Shown: piece by piece, positions 18,306-27,171 of the stretch
Position numbering within the stretch: position 1 is the stretch's first letter
Layout: every line of letters begins with the position of its first letter
Assembly (NCBI RefSeq): GCF_022811725.1
Contig: NZ_CP094527.1
Span: forward strand, 4,526,001-4,590,000
Reading direction: 5' to 3'
DNA from: Mucilaginibacter sp. SMC90
GTDB lineage: Bacteria > Bacteroidota > Bacteroidia > Sphingobacteriales > Sphingobacteriaceae
Length of the DNA: 64,000 nucleotides
Translations under genes and position numbers: made by a program
The notes under the pieces: generated by a model
Databases searched by the model: none
What the model was told of the DNA's origin: nothing
What the model saw: only the letters and a program-made list of their open reading frames with translations

Positions 18306-20366
18306 TTATTGATTATTTTCTTTCTTTATCCAAACCTCATAAGGCGAACCCGGCTGGTGGTTGCCCAAAGTATAAAATGGTACAGCGGTAATGCTCACCT
18401 GTTTACCCGCTTCATCATTTACCTGGCCGGTAACAACATTCACGCCGTTAAGCAGCTGTGGTTTATAGCTTACTTTCAAATCTGTTTTAGGGCTCAATGT
18501 ATAGTTTTTGAGGTCAGGGTTGTCTACCGTTTCAAAAGCATAAATAATTGGCCCAGAGGCGATAGCCAGTTTATTTTTTATAGTTTGCACAGAATCATTA
18601 GCAGCAACTAAACGTGGTGTCATCGGTAATTGCAGTTCAACGATGTCGCCTTTTTTCCATGCACGGTTTATAGCTACGTAACCGTTTTGAGGCTCAATGG
18701 CCAAATCTTTACCATTTACTTTCAATACTGGTTTGCTATTTAAATTTGATGAATACAAATCATACGGATTTTCTTTCCCTTCGGCCCACCCCGGGATCCT
18801 TATTTTCATGGTGAATGCTTTTCCATTTTGTGGGTTAACCTCTAACCTTACATTTCCTTTCCATGGGTAACCGGTTGTTTGTTTGATCAATACATCCTCA
18901 CCTTTTATTTTTAAAGAGGCCTCGCTGCCAATGAACAAGTTTACATACACATCATCGGCACTGTAACCATAGATGTATTGAGGCAATGCCCCCGCCATTT
19001 TTAAGATCATCGGCGGGCAGCAGGGACAATCATGCCATGACCAGCGCTTGTTGCCATTACCAACAAGCGGATTTTCATAAAAATACTGCTCGCCATTAAG
19101 CGATATGCCGGATAAAAAATTGTTGTAAATAATACGCTCAAACTCATCCATGTATTTGCCGTCGGCTTCCATTTCGTTCATTTGCTGGCTAAAGAAACCA
19201 GCACCAATTGATGCGCAGGTTTCAAGATAAGCCGACTCGGGCAGGAAATAATCTTTTCCAAAGCGCTCTCCGTCTGCAATAGCACCCTCTCCCCCGGTAA
19301 TAAACATCCGCTTCCCGGTCATATTTTTCCAGTAGTTAACGGCAGTATTGGCGTAAGCGGCATCACCGGTTTCCATGGCAGTAGCGGTAACACCGGTTGC
19401 AAGCAGTGTTGCCCGTACAGCGTGGCCTTCAATAGTTTTTTGCTGTACTACCGGCATATGATCCTGGTTATATGAACTGTCGGATTTACGGGCATGGCTG
19501 CCATCAGGCTCACCGTAATTACCTCTGTCGTTAATCCAGAATTTCACCATAGCCAGGTACTCTTCTTCCTTAACAGGCGCGGTTATTTTGTTTTTTAATG
19601 ATGGCTGTTCCTTAAAAAGCTGGTATAATTTCAATAAAGCTTCTTCAGGGCCACCATGACCTGGAATAACATTACTTTTTGGCGCAGGCCCTATTTGCGT
19701 ATAGATATAGTTACTGAGTTTAACCGCTACATTAAGCAATTTAGTTTTGCCGGTAGCGCGATAATAGTGTACCGCAGCTTCCATCAGCATACCCGAATTG
19801 TAAATATCATGCTGCCACTTATCATCGCCTCCGTTGGTACCCCAGCGTTTATCAGGCCGCACAAGCGTAGTGTAGGTGTTGATATACCCATCAGGATCGG
19901 CATTTTGAGCAGCAGCAATCCTGTCAATATAAGCGTCTATCTTTTTTTCAAGCGCCGCATCAGGGTGCTCTTCCAACAGGTCGGCAGCACCGCGGATAGT
20001 TTCATAAACCAGGCCGTCATACCATGGTGGCCCATCATGCGCGCCCGTATTTTTTTTGCCTTGCGCAACGAGGTCAAAATTCAGAAAGGCATTACGCGTT
20101 CGGCCAAGCTTTGCCTTTTCGGCAATAATATCCGGACGGTCGGGTTCGTATTTTCCTTCCAGTTTGTCAAAAACATCATATACGGTTTTGGTTGTCCATA
20201 CCTTTAGTTTAGGACTCCAAAAGCCATCATCAACTTTTACCTGCTGAAAAGCAAGCGGTTGAATAATTCGCTTTGGCTGCCCATTTGACTGTGCCGAAGC
20301 CACAGAAGATACAAAAGCAACACAACCAAAAACTACAGCAGCACGGTATTTTTTTAGTAAAAACAT
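18306..20366 (-). CDS. Glycoside hydrolase family 127 beta-L-arabinofuranosidase, secreted
   Basis: About 686 residues from the ATG at 20366 (MFLLKKYRAAVVFGC, a signal peptide); the ten upstream in-frame residues look spurious. Characterised GH127 (HypBA1) removes terminal beta-L-arabinofuranose using a zinc-bound cysteine nucleophile. The matching residues are visible: SAYLETCASIGAGFF near 380 (Glu and Cys zinc ligands) and HDCPCCPPMILK near 445 (the Cys-Cys pair holding the nucleophile). An (alpha/alpha)6 barrel is followed by beta-sandwich domains. Targets of the family include hydroxyproline-linked arabinans of plant extensins. It is transcribed toward SusC-SusD with a 286-nt gap. Beta-arabinofuranosidase is the leading call, but related DUF1680 families share this fold. 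Confidence 0.88.
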   Translation of the reverse strand: MFLLKKYRAAVVFGCVAFVSSVASAQSNGQPKRIIQPLAFQQVKVDDGFWSPKLKVWTTKTVYDVFDKLEGKYEPDRPDIIAEKAKLGRTRNAFLNFDLVAQGKKNTGAHDGPPWYDGLVYETIRGAADLLEEHPDAALEKKIDAYIDRIAAAQNADPDGYINTYTTLVRPDKRWGTNGGDDKWQHDIYNSGMLMEAAVHYYRATGKTKLLNVAVKLSNYIYTQIGPAPKSNVIPGHGGPEEALLKLYQLFKEQPSLKNKITAPVKEEEYLAMVKFWINDRGNYGEPDGSHARKSDSSYNQDHMPVVQQKTIEGHAVRATLLATGVTATAMETGDAAYANTAVNYWKNMTGKRMFITGGEGAIADGERFGKDYFLPESAYLETCASIGAGFFSQQMNEMEADGKYMDEFERIIYNNFLSGISLNGEQYFYENPLVGNGNKRWSWHDCPCCPPMILKMAGALPQYIYGYSADDVYVNLFIGSEASLKIKGEDVLIKQTTGYPWKGNVRLEVNPQNGKAFTMKIRIPGWAEGKENPYDLYSSNLNSKPVLKVNGKDLAIEPQNGYVAINRAWKKGDIVELQLPMTPRLVAANDSVQTIKNKLAIASGPIIYAFETVDNPDLKNYTLSPKTDLKVSYKPQLLNGVNVVTGQVNDEAGKQVSITAVPFYTLGNHQPGSPYEVWIKKENNQ

Positions 20367-20757
20367 TAGATAAATATTAATTATTAAGGTTAACAAATTG
20401 GATGACAGAACACTGCCGGATACAATGCCTCTATTTATGTCGCAAGTTGAGATTTATGCGTGTGCTCTTTTTGCACAATCTTAACTTTTTCTTACACTCT
20501 GTTGATATTGTAAAAGCATGCCGAGTTTACTTTTTAACACCTGTCTTTTTAAAAACTATTGTTTTTCAGATATAAAGCCACATCTGTAAAGCAATATTGC
20601 TACCTCAAAAAGTCAATTGTGTGCAATATACGGCAAAGCGGGTGTTAAATGCTTTGAGTACAATTGGCCAACTTTAAACTCCGTTAAGCCACAGCGCAAT
20701 ATATTTTTGAACCGGGCAAACACAACAATTATAAACAACCGACAACATTTTTGAACT
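20367..20757. other. Divergent promoter region between GH127 and SGNH genes
   Basis: About 390 AT-rich bases with no ORF or strong hairpin. It should hold promoters for both directions; I found no unambiguous TAnnTTTG match. Confidence 0.35.
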
Positions 20758-21933
20758 ATGAGTAATGCCGGCGCTGTAACGCAGCACAACAATAATAAAC
20801 ACATACGGCAACGCGTCTTACTTTTTAAAGTAATAGCTGCATTATTACCGCTGTTGCTGTTTGTTGTGTTTGAACTCTTACTGCGCTTATTTAACTATGG
20901 CGAAGATCTGAGCGTTTTTATTCCTGATAAAAGCCTGCCGCAGTGCATGGTTTTAAATCCTCATCTATCCGGCAGGTATTTTAACAACAAGGCCAATGCT
21001 ACAGTAGGCAACTCAGAGCCATTTGCCCGGACAAAACCAGCCAACACACTCCGCTTTTTTGTGCTTGGTGAATCCACTACAATTGGTTTTCCTTACATGC
21101 ACAATGGCTCCTTTCACCGATGGCTTAAATACCGTTTGTTACGATCCTATCCTAACAAAAATTTTGAGATCATCAACCTTTCGCTTACGGCAGTTAACTC
21201 TTTTACTGTATACGATATAGCCAAAGCGCTGCCCGCATACCAACCCGATGCTATACTTGTCTATTGCGGGCACAATGAATATTACGGTGCAATGGGCGTA
21301 GCTTCAACAAGTTCGCTGGGCAGTAATCCAGCTATCGCCCCTATTATTATCAGCCTGAAACAGCTACGTGTTGTTCAGTTTGTGTTTAACTTATTTTCAC
21401 CTTCAGACAAAACAGTTGATACCAGCAAAAACCTAATGGAGCGGATGGTTGCCGAAAGGCGCATTCCCTTCGGGTCGAAAACCTATAAAAAAGGCATCGA
21501 GAATTTTACGGCGAATATGGATGCCGTTTGCAAACTTTTTTCCGATCGGCATATTCCCGTATTCCTTAGCACCCTGGTAAGCAACGAACATGATATCAGG
21601 CCATTTATAGATAACCCTCAACAGGATGCCGGAAGACTTTTTAAAAAGGGACAGGCTGAAAGTAAAACGGGAAATATTGCAGCAGCAAAGATTGCTTTCA
21701 GGCAGGCAAAAGAGTACGATGAGCTGCGATTTAGGGCACCTGAAGACGTTAATAATGCAATTATAAGGCTTGCGGCCAAATATGCATCGGTAAAACTTGT
21801 TGATACCCGCAAACTTTTCGAGGCAAACTCCCCCCAGCAGATTATCGGCAACAACCTGATGCTGGAGCATGTACATCCTAATCTTGCCGGGTATGCCCTT
21901 ATATCCGAAGCATTTTATAACAGCCTGTACTAA
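20758..21933 (+). CDS. SGNH/GDSL hydrolase, N-terminal part of a gene split by an in-frame stop
   Basis: A 391-residue membrane-anchored hydrolase: one N-terminal helix (about 20-42, LLFKVIAALLPLLLFVVFELLL), then an SGNH fold with block I LGESTTIGF (Ser near 105), YCGHNEYYG (Asn near 170) and the C-terminal LEHVHPNLAGY His block. SGNH enzymes usually add or remove acyl groups on surface glycans or lipids. The frame continues without a further stop past the TAA at 21931-21933 for 20 codons into the TPR protein at 21994-22611. Related proteins carry a C-terminal TPR region, so this looks like one gene of about 618 codons broken by a single nonsense codon. The catalytic part is complete and may still function. 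Confidence 0.85.
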   Translation: MSNAGAVTQHNNNKHIRQRVLLFKVIAALLPLLLFVVFELLLRLFNYGEDLSVFIPDKSLPQCMVLNPHLSGRYFNNKANATVGNSEPFARTKPANTLRFFVLGESTTIGFPYMHNGSFHRWLKYRLLRSYPNKNFEIINLSLTAVNSFTVYDIAKALPAYQPDAILVYCGHNEYYGAMGVASTSSLGSNPAIAPIIISLKQLRVVQFVFNLFSPSDKTVDTSKNLMERMVAERRIPFGSKTYKKGIENFTANMDAVCKLFSDRHIPVFLSTLVSNEHDIRPFIDNPQQDAGRLFKKGQAESKTGNIAAAKIAFRQAKEYDELRFRAPEDVNNAIIRLAAKYASVKLVDTRKLFEANSPQQIIGNNLMLEHVHPNLAGYALISEAFYNSLY

Positions 21934-21993
21934 ACAGGGATACTGCCGCCACCAGGAGCCGATAGCCTTAGCTTTCAAAAACTCCGCGAACAA

Positions 21994-22611
21994 ATGCCCG
22001 TTACCGAGACCGATTCATGCTTTGGCGCTTATGCTATTGCTTTATTGAAACAACGCTGGCCATTTAACGAAAATACTAAAATCGCTAAGCCCCATCAAAA
22101 TTTTGAGGACTCGCTGGCATATGCTATGGCTTTTAATGATCTGAAATGGAATAACGTCATGGACCAGCTGATGACGCATTATCAGCAGCAAAACAATTTG
22201 TCTAAAATGTTAAAGGTGGCAGAAGCTGTTATGCTTGAGTTTCCGTCAGATCCAACTTTCTATTTAGCAGCAGGTGATCTGTGTATACGCAAAAATGAAA
22301 AAGCAACAGCCGAAAACTACCTGGGCCGCGCATTTGCATTGCAACCCAATATGCAGCTTGCGCAAAAGCTATTTACTATAGAAATGGAGTTGCAACATTT
22401 GGATAGTGCCTTGCAATACATTGACTATGGTCTGAACGTATCGCCGGGAAACAATAAGTTGGCCAACGCGCAAAAATTACTGCAAAGAATGATAACCATT
22501 GCAAATACACCTAATGCAGCAAAGGCAGACTACCGTGAGCTTGCCAACGCTTACCAAACGTTCGGGCAACAGGAAATAGCCGGGCATTATCGTCAATTAT
22601 CAATTCAATAA
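21994..22611 (+). CDS. TPR-containing C-terminal part of the split SGNH gene
   Basis: A 205-residue frame with helical TPR-like repeats (SKMLKVAEAVMLEFPSDPTFY, ATAENYLGRAFALQPNM, SALQYIDYGLNVSPGN) and no signal peptide or membrane helix. It is in the same frame as the SGNH gene; reading upstream from its ATG gives TGILPPPGADSLSFQKLREQ back to the TAA at 21931. As a separate protein it would lack the membrane anchor. It may be translated by reinitiation at 21994, by low-level readthrough, or not at all. It is followed after 6 bases by the SxtJ gene. Confidence 0.7.
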   Translation: MPVTETDSCFGAYAIALLKQRWPFNENTKIAKPHQNFEDSLAYAMAFNDLKWNNVMDQLMTHYQQQNNLSKMLKVAEAVMLEFPSDPTFYLAAGDLCIRKNEKATAENYLGRAFALQPNMQLAQKLFTIEMELQHLDSALQYIDYGLNVSPGNNKLANAQKLLQRMITIANTPNAAKADYRELANAYQTFGQQEIAGHYRQLSIQ

Positions 22612-22617
22612 AACGTT

Positions 22618-23007
22618 ATGGCCACCCAGCAAAAACAATTATCAAACCGCGCATTCTGTTTTCAAATGGCAGGAATTTCCTTATTCCTGGGGCTGTTGCA
22701 ATATTTTACAGGAAAACATTTTTATCTGGAGCTGCTGATATTGTTTCTTATTTTTTCCCTGATTGCAATTATACGCCCATCTGTCGTTAACCGATTTCAA
22801 CAAGCATGGATGGCTGCGGGCGATTTCATGGGCAAAATCAGTACTTTCTTACTATTGGGCATTATCTATTTTGCTGTAATAACACCTTTTGCCCTATTCT
22901 TACGGGTAATCAAACTAAACAAGTCTGTCGGTAAATTTAATACAGAAGCTTCCACCTACTGGGAAAATCCCCAACAAACGTCATCGTCAATGACAAACCA
23001 GTTTTAA
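22618..23007 (+). CDS. SxtJ-family small membrane protein
   Basis: A 129-residue protein with at least three membrane helices (about 17-30, 37-54, 78-100: FLLLGIIYFAVITPFALFLRVI). The sequence pattern and position match the SxtJ family, named from the saxitoxin cluster, where it accompanies a carbamoyltransferase; its biochemical role is not known. It starts 6 bases after the TPR gene and is followed after 11 bases by the DUF5989 gene, so all are probably one transcript. Confidence 0.8.
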   Translation: MATQQKQLSNRAFCFQMAGISLFLGLLQYFTGKHFYLELLILFLIFSLIAIIRPSVVNRFQQAWMAAGDFMGKISTFLLLGIIYFAVITPFALFLRVIKLNKSVGKFNTEASTYWENPQQTSSSMTNQF

Positions 23008-23018
23008 CAAACTTAATA

Positions 23019-23168
23019 ATGGAAACAATTACAGAGTTTTTGAGCTTTATGGTACATCGTCGCAAGTATTGGCTGTGGCCGCTTTTCTTTATCCTGTTTT
23101 GCCTTGCTTTGCTTGTTGTTGTGGCCCACGGCACGGCGCTTGCACCCTTTATATACTCATTGTTTTAA
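23019..23168 (+). CDS. DUF5989 (SxtK-like) small membrane protein, 49 aa
   Basis: A short reading frame beginning METITEFLSFMVHRRKYWLW with one membrane helix (about 20-37) and ending at the TAA at 23166-23168. Length, the N-terminal helix, the basic HRRKYW motif before the membrane segment and the position between SxtJ and a carbamoyltransferase match DUF5989, a family of unknown function. The next gene begins one base after its stop, indicating tight co-translation. Confidence 0.78.
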   Translation: METITEFLSFMVHRRKYWLWPLFFILFCLALLVVVAHGTALAPFIYSLF

Positions 23169-23169
23169 A

Positions 23170-24984
23170 ATGTATATATTGGGGATATCAGCTTTTTATC
23201 ATGACAGTGCGGCCTGTATTGTATTTAATGATGAAATTGTAGTTGCCGCGCAGGAAGAACGGTTTACGAGAATTAAGAACGATGCCGATTTTCCTGAAAA
23301 AGCCATAGGCTACTGTCTGCAGGAAGCCGGCATTACCATGGATAATATCAGTTATGTTGTATTTTACGAAAAGCCATTCCTTAAGTTTGAGCGTATCATT
23401 GAAACTTATATCACCAGTGCCCCCTTTGGCTTTACTTCATTTATAAAGGCGATACCGCTATGGATAAAGCAAAAACTATTTCAGAAAAAAGCTATTCTGA
23501 GCAGCCTGGCAACTTTTGCAGAAAGTAAAGGATTTAACAAGCGCAAACTATTATTTTCAGAACACCACCAGGCACATGCTGCATCAGCCTTTTATCCTTC
23601 ACCATTTAATGAAGCGCTGGTGCTCTGTGTTGATGGTGTTGGCGAATGGGCAACTACAACAATATGGATAGGCAAAAAGAATGAATTAACACTTAAAAAG
23701 GAGATCAAATTTCCGCACTCGGTTGGGTTGCTATATACCGCGTTCACTTATTACCTCGGTTTTAAAGTTAACTGCGACGAATACAAGGTAATGGGCCTTG
23801 CTCCCTACGGCGAGCCAAAATACGCAAACATCATTTTAAAGGAACTTGTAGATCTTAAACCCGACGGATCATTCAGGTTGAACATGCATTACTTTGATTA
23901 TACGTCGGGTCTTAAAATGGTGAATAATAGGTTTTGCAAATTGTTCGGGCAACCGGTGCGTGCTAAAGAAGCAGAGATAACCCCGTTTCATATGGATTTA
24001 GCGGCTTCAATTCAAACGGTAACCGAAAAGATAATGCTGACTATGGTTACTTACTTCAGCAATTTATATATGCTTACCAATTTATGCCTTGCAGGCGGCG
24101 TAGCCCTGAATTGCGTAATAAATGGTAAAATATTAACCCAAACGCCAATTAAACAGTTATGGGTACAGCCTGCTGCGGGCGATGCAGGAGGCGCGCTCGG
24201 CGCAGCGTTAACAGCCACTTATCAATACATCGGATTTGAACGAAAAGAAAAAGAAGGCAGTGGGGACGATATGAAACTATCGCACCTTGGCCCGCAATTC
24301 AGTTCAGAGCAGGTGGCGTCGTTACTCAGCAAAGCATCGATACCATTTAAGCAATATCAAAGGGAGGATTTTATCGATAAAGTTGCCGAAGCTTTGGAAA
24401 ACGGCAAGGTGATAGGATGGTTTAACGGTCGCATGGAATATGGGCCAAGAGCGTTGGGTTGCCGAAGTATCATTGCAGATTGCCGCCTTCCCGAAATGCA
24501 AAGCCACTTAAATAAAAAGATCAAGTTTCGGGAATCATTCAGGCCATTTGCACCCGCAATTTTACGCGACAAATTATCGTCATTTTATAACCTTGATCAG
24601 TGCAGCCCTTACATGCTGCTCGTAGCTGATGTAAACCACGATGAAAAAATAGTACCGAAAGCAGGTTTGCATTATTTTGAACAACAACAACATGCATATT
24701 CAAAGCTCCCGGCAGTAACACACGTTGATTACACATCGAGGATACAAACAGTCGGTGTTGAAAATGGACTCTTTTATGAATTGATCGACACGTTTTACGC
24801 GCGTACCGGATGCCCCGCCATCATCAATACATCGTTCAATCTCCGCGATGAACCTATTGTTTGTACTCCCGAAGATGCGTTGAACTGTTTCCTCCGGTCG
24901 GACATGGATATTTTGGCTATTGAAAATATCATTGTTTATAAGGAAGATATTATAGTAACCGATGTGCCTGGTTCATCAACATAG
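23170..24984 (+). CDS. NodU/CmcH (SxtI-like) carbamoyltransferase
   Basis: A 604-residue enzyme from the ATG at 23170 (MYILGISAFYHDSAACIV); the open frame upstream to 23104 overlaps the DUF5989 gene and is not protein-like. These enzymes transfer a carbamoyl group from carbamoyl phosphate to a hydroxyl through a carbamoyladenylate intermediate. The N-terminal ASKHA/Kae1-like domain shows the metal-binding EHHQAHAASAFYPSPF and LCVDGVGEWATT motifs. The C-terminal domain shows GPRALGCRSIIADCR and FRESFRPFAPAI. The acceptor is unknown; a surface glycan or small molecule is likely given the SGNH, SxtJ and DUF5989 neighbours. Confidence 0.93.
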   Translation: MYILGISAFYHDSAACIVFNDEIVVAAQEERFTRIKNDADFPEKAIGYCLQEAGITMDNISYVVFYEKPFLKFERIIETYITSAPFGFTSFIKAIPLWIKQKLFQKKAILSSLATFAESKGFNKRKLLFSEHHQAHAASAFYPSPFNEALVLCVDGVGEWATTTIWIGKKNELTLKKEIKFPHSVGLLYTAFTYYLGFKVNCDEYKVMGLAPYGEPKYANIILKELVDLKPDGSFRLNMHYFDYTSGLKMVNNRFCKLFGQPVRAKEAEITPFHMDLAASIQTVTEKIMLTMVTYFSNLYMLTNLCLAGGVALNCVINGKILTQTPIKQLWVQPAAGDAGGALGAALTATYQYIGFERKEKEGSGDDMKLSHLGPQFSSEQVASLLSKASIPFKQYQREDFIDKVAEALENGKVIGWFNGRMEYGPRALGCRSIIADCRLPEMQSHLNKKIKFRESFRPFAPAILRDKLSSFYNLDQCSPYMLLVADVNHDEKIVPKAGLHYFEQQQHAYSKLPAVTHVDYTSRIQTVGVENGLFYELIDTFYARTGCPAIINTSFNLRDEPIVCTPEDALNCFLRSDMDILAIENIIVYKEDIIVTDVPGSST

Positions 24985-25096
24985 ACAAACGTGTTCAAGT
25001 TTATGGTAATTGGGTTAAAAAAAACATCCCTCGGGCACGTGATCTTTGTAACAGTGAGTTTTAAGCAATTCTCTCTTCGCTCATTAATTGGTTAAT

Positions 25097-25135
25097 GCCG
25101 GCGTACATCACCAAAAATGATATGCCGGCTTTTTT
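25097..25135 (+). terminator. Intrinsic terminator of the carbamoyltransferase operon
   Basis: GCCGGC (25097-25102) and GCCGGC (25124-25129), with an ATCA/TGAT inner pairing, form a strong stem followed by six Ts. It lies about 110 bases after the carbamoyltransferase stop and before the AraC gene. Confidence 0.85.
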
Positions 25136-25262
25136 ACAACCTGTTGAGGCCTGCTAATGCTATTTCTTGATTAACAAATGAATTATACAAAATGTCATAT
25201 TTACAATTATTAAATTTAATGTTTATATTAGGACAGCCAAAGCCAATATAAACTATTGCATT

Positions 25263-26126
25263 ATGAGAATTTTCAGGGAAAACATTTTAACTCCAGACAG
25301 TTTGCTGGTTGTTAAGGAAGAAAGTTTTAAATACAACGATTTCCCATTTCATGCCCACCCGGAGTATGAGATCATCTTGATACTTGAAAGCTGCGGTCGC
25401 CGTATTGTGGGCGATAGCATTACCGAATTTTCGGCCGTTGATCTTTGTATGTTCGGGAGCAACCTGCCGCATACTTTTTACACCAAGGGGCTAAGTAATT
25501 ACGAAGCTGTAAAACAGGTTGTGATCCAGTTCAATGAAAGTTTTCTTGGCGCAGGCTTCTTTGACCGCAAGCCGTTTTCCCGGATCAAGGACCTGCTTAA
25601 ACGATCTTCGCAGGGTATCGTTTTCTCTGGCGCTACACGCGATGCGATGACCAAACATATCCAGTCACTGGTCAACAAAAGCAATACCGAAACCATAATT
25701 GATGTATTGAGCATACTTCACCTGCTCTCCCTGTCAGATGAATACGTTTTACTATCAAGCCCGGGTTTTGCAAACCAAATGAATTCAGATGAATCGACGA
25801 GGATGAGCAAGGTGTATGATTATATCCTCGAAAATTTCAAACGCGACCTCACACTGGAAGAGGTTGCCTCTATTGCCTACCTCTCCCCATCTGCCTTTTG
25901 CCGTTACTTTAAAAAATTCACCCGCAAAACGCTTTCGGAATTTATGATCGACCTGCGGATTGGCTACGCCTGCAAGTTGCTGCAAAACAACAATATGGGC
26001 ATATCTCATGTAAGCATGGAAGCCGGCTTTAACCATGTGTCATATTTTAATCGCAAATTCAAAGCTATAAAAGGCGAAACACCTATGGAGTACCAGCGTC
26101 ATTTTCAGATCCGTAATGCGCGCTGA
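25263..26126 (+). CDS. AraC-family transcriptional regulator
   Basis: A 287-residue regulator with an N-terminal cupin-like sensing domain (about 1-160, FPFHAHPEYEIILILE being the cupin entry) and a C-terminal double helix-turn-helix (about 185-285, LTLEEVASIAYLSPSAFCRYFKKFTRKTLSEF and the closing GFNHVSYFNRKFKAIKGETPMEY block, here shown as separate motifs). AraC proteins of this kind bind a sugar or derivative and switch on adjacent catabolic genes. The HAD-dehydrogenase-ABC importer genes start 150 bases downstream in the same direction and are the likely targets. Confidence 0.92.
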   Translation: MRIFRENILTPDSLLVVKEESFKYNDFPFHAHPEYEIILILESCGRRIVGDSITEFSAVDLCMFGSNLPHTFYTKGLSNYEAVKQVVIQFNESFLGAGFFDRKPFSRIKDLLKRSSQGIVFSGATRDAMTKHIQSLVNKSNTETIIDVLSILHLLSLSDEYVLLSSPGFANQMNSDESTRMSKVYDYILENFKRDLTLEEVASIAYLSPSAFCRYFKKFTRKTLSEFMIDLRIGYACKLLQNNNMGISHVSMEAGFNHVSYFNRKFKAIKGETPMEYQRHFQIRNAR

Positions 26127-26279
26127 TGCTCATGTAAATTTGTCAATCGGGTTCTATTTTTAGTCAAGATGGTTTGTATACCCTACAGGCCATTATTGCA
26201 TTTTAGCATTCCTAACCCACCCTCAGTTTAACCTTTTAAACCAATAAACTGCATTGGGTTTGACTAAATACTACATGCT

Positions 26280-26951
26280 ATGAAACAAGCCAAGGCGCTA
26301 TTATTTGATTTGGACGGAACACTTATCGACTCTGAAATTTGGCATTATCACTGCTGGAACAATTTACTCGGATCATTTGGTAAACATCTTGACCACGACC
26401 TGTACATGCAGCAATACTCAGGTGTATCGTTAGAAAAAAATGCCACCCGGCTTGTCAATGAATTTTCACTTGATGTTAGTATCCCCCGGTTTATTGAAAT
26501 GCGCGAAGCGCTGATGCTGCAAACCTTTAAAAATGATTCGATTGAGCACATGCCTTATGCCAGCCAGATCATTGAGCATTACAGGCGGTTAAACGTACCT
26601 ATGGCCCTGATAACCTCAAGCTCGCAAGAAGAAGTTGAAGTTGTGCTCTGCAAAATGGGCATGCACAACGTTTTTGATAAAATTGTTTCCCGTACTGATG
26701 TAAAAAACTTCAAACCCCATCCTGAACCATATCAACGTGGTGTTGAATTACTTGGTTTTACCACCCATCAATGCATAGCCATCGAAGATGCTTTACCCGG
26801 CATTCAATCGGCCAAAGCTGCCGGTTTAATGTGTATTGCCGTGCAGGATAAACTTTACCACGAATTTCAGCAAGCGGCCCTTGCTGATGTGGTATGCCAC
26901 GATCTTATGGAAGCACAGCAGTTTATTTCCCAGCATTATCAATTCGTTTAA
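26280..26951 (+). CDS. HAD-superfamily phosphatase/phosphoglucomutase-like hydrolase
   Basis: A 223-residue HAD protein with motif I LLFDLDGTLIDSE (Asp nucleophile near 10), motif II LITSSS near 110, motif III Lys near 140 (VKNFKPHPEPY) and motif IV AIEDALPGIQSAKAAG. The small four-helix cap after motif I places it with beta-phosphoglucomutases and sugar-phosphate phosphatases. The exact substrate is not determined. As first gene after the AraC regulator it probably acts on a phosphorylated sugar or polyol of the same pathway. Confidence 0.9.
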   Translation: MKQAKALLFDLDGTLIDSEIWHYHCWNNLLGSFGKHLDHDLYMQQYSGVSLEKNATRLVNEFSLDVSIPRFIEMREALMLQTFKNDSIEHMPYASQIIEHYRRLNVPMALITSSSQEEVEVVLCKMGMHNVFDKIVSRTDVKNFKPHPEPYQRGVELLGFTTHQCIAIEDALPGIQSAKAAGLMCIAVQDKLYHEFQQAALADVVCHDLMEAQQFISQHYQFV

Positions 26952-27171
26952 ACCGGTACTTTTAATACCTGTTAATCTCATCAATTCTGTTCAATTTCTG
27001 GTAAAGCGAGTATTAAATACAGCTAAGTTAAATTGGGACTTTTGAATTGTTAAGCAACGGAGAGCATTTTATTACAAAGCTTTCCTGCACGTAAACCTAT
27101 TGTATTTTATCCTTAAAACACACAGCGCTCGCAGCCGTGTGCAGGCTTGAAATTATTTATTGCAACAATAT

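Noticed and set aside
19656..20207. A 183-codon plus-strand frame
   Set aside because: Antisense to the GH127 gene, with no protein-like pattern.
21433..21993. A 186-codon minus-strand frame
   Set aside because: Antisense to the SGNH catalytic region and rich in cysteine and rare residues, with no family resemblance.
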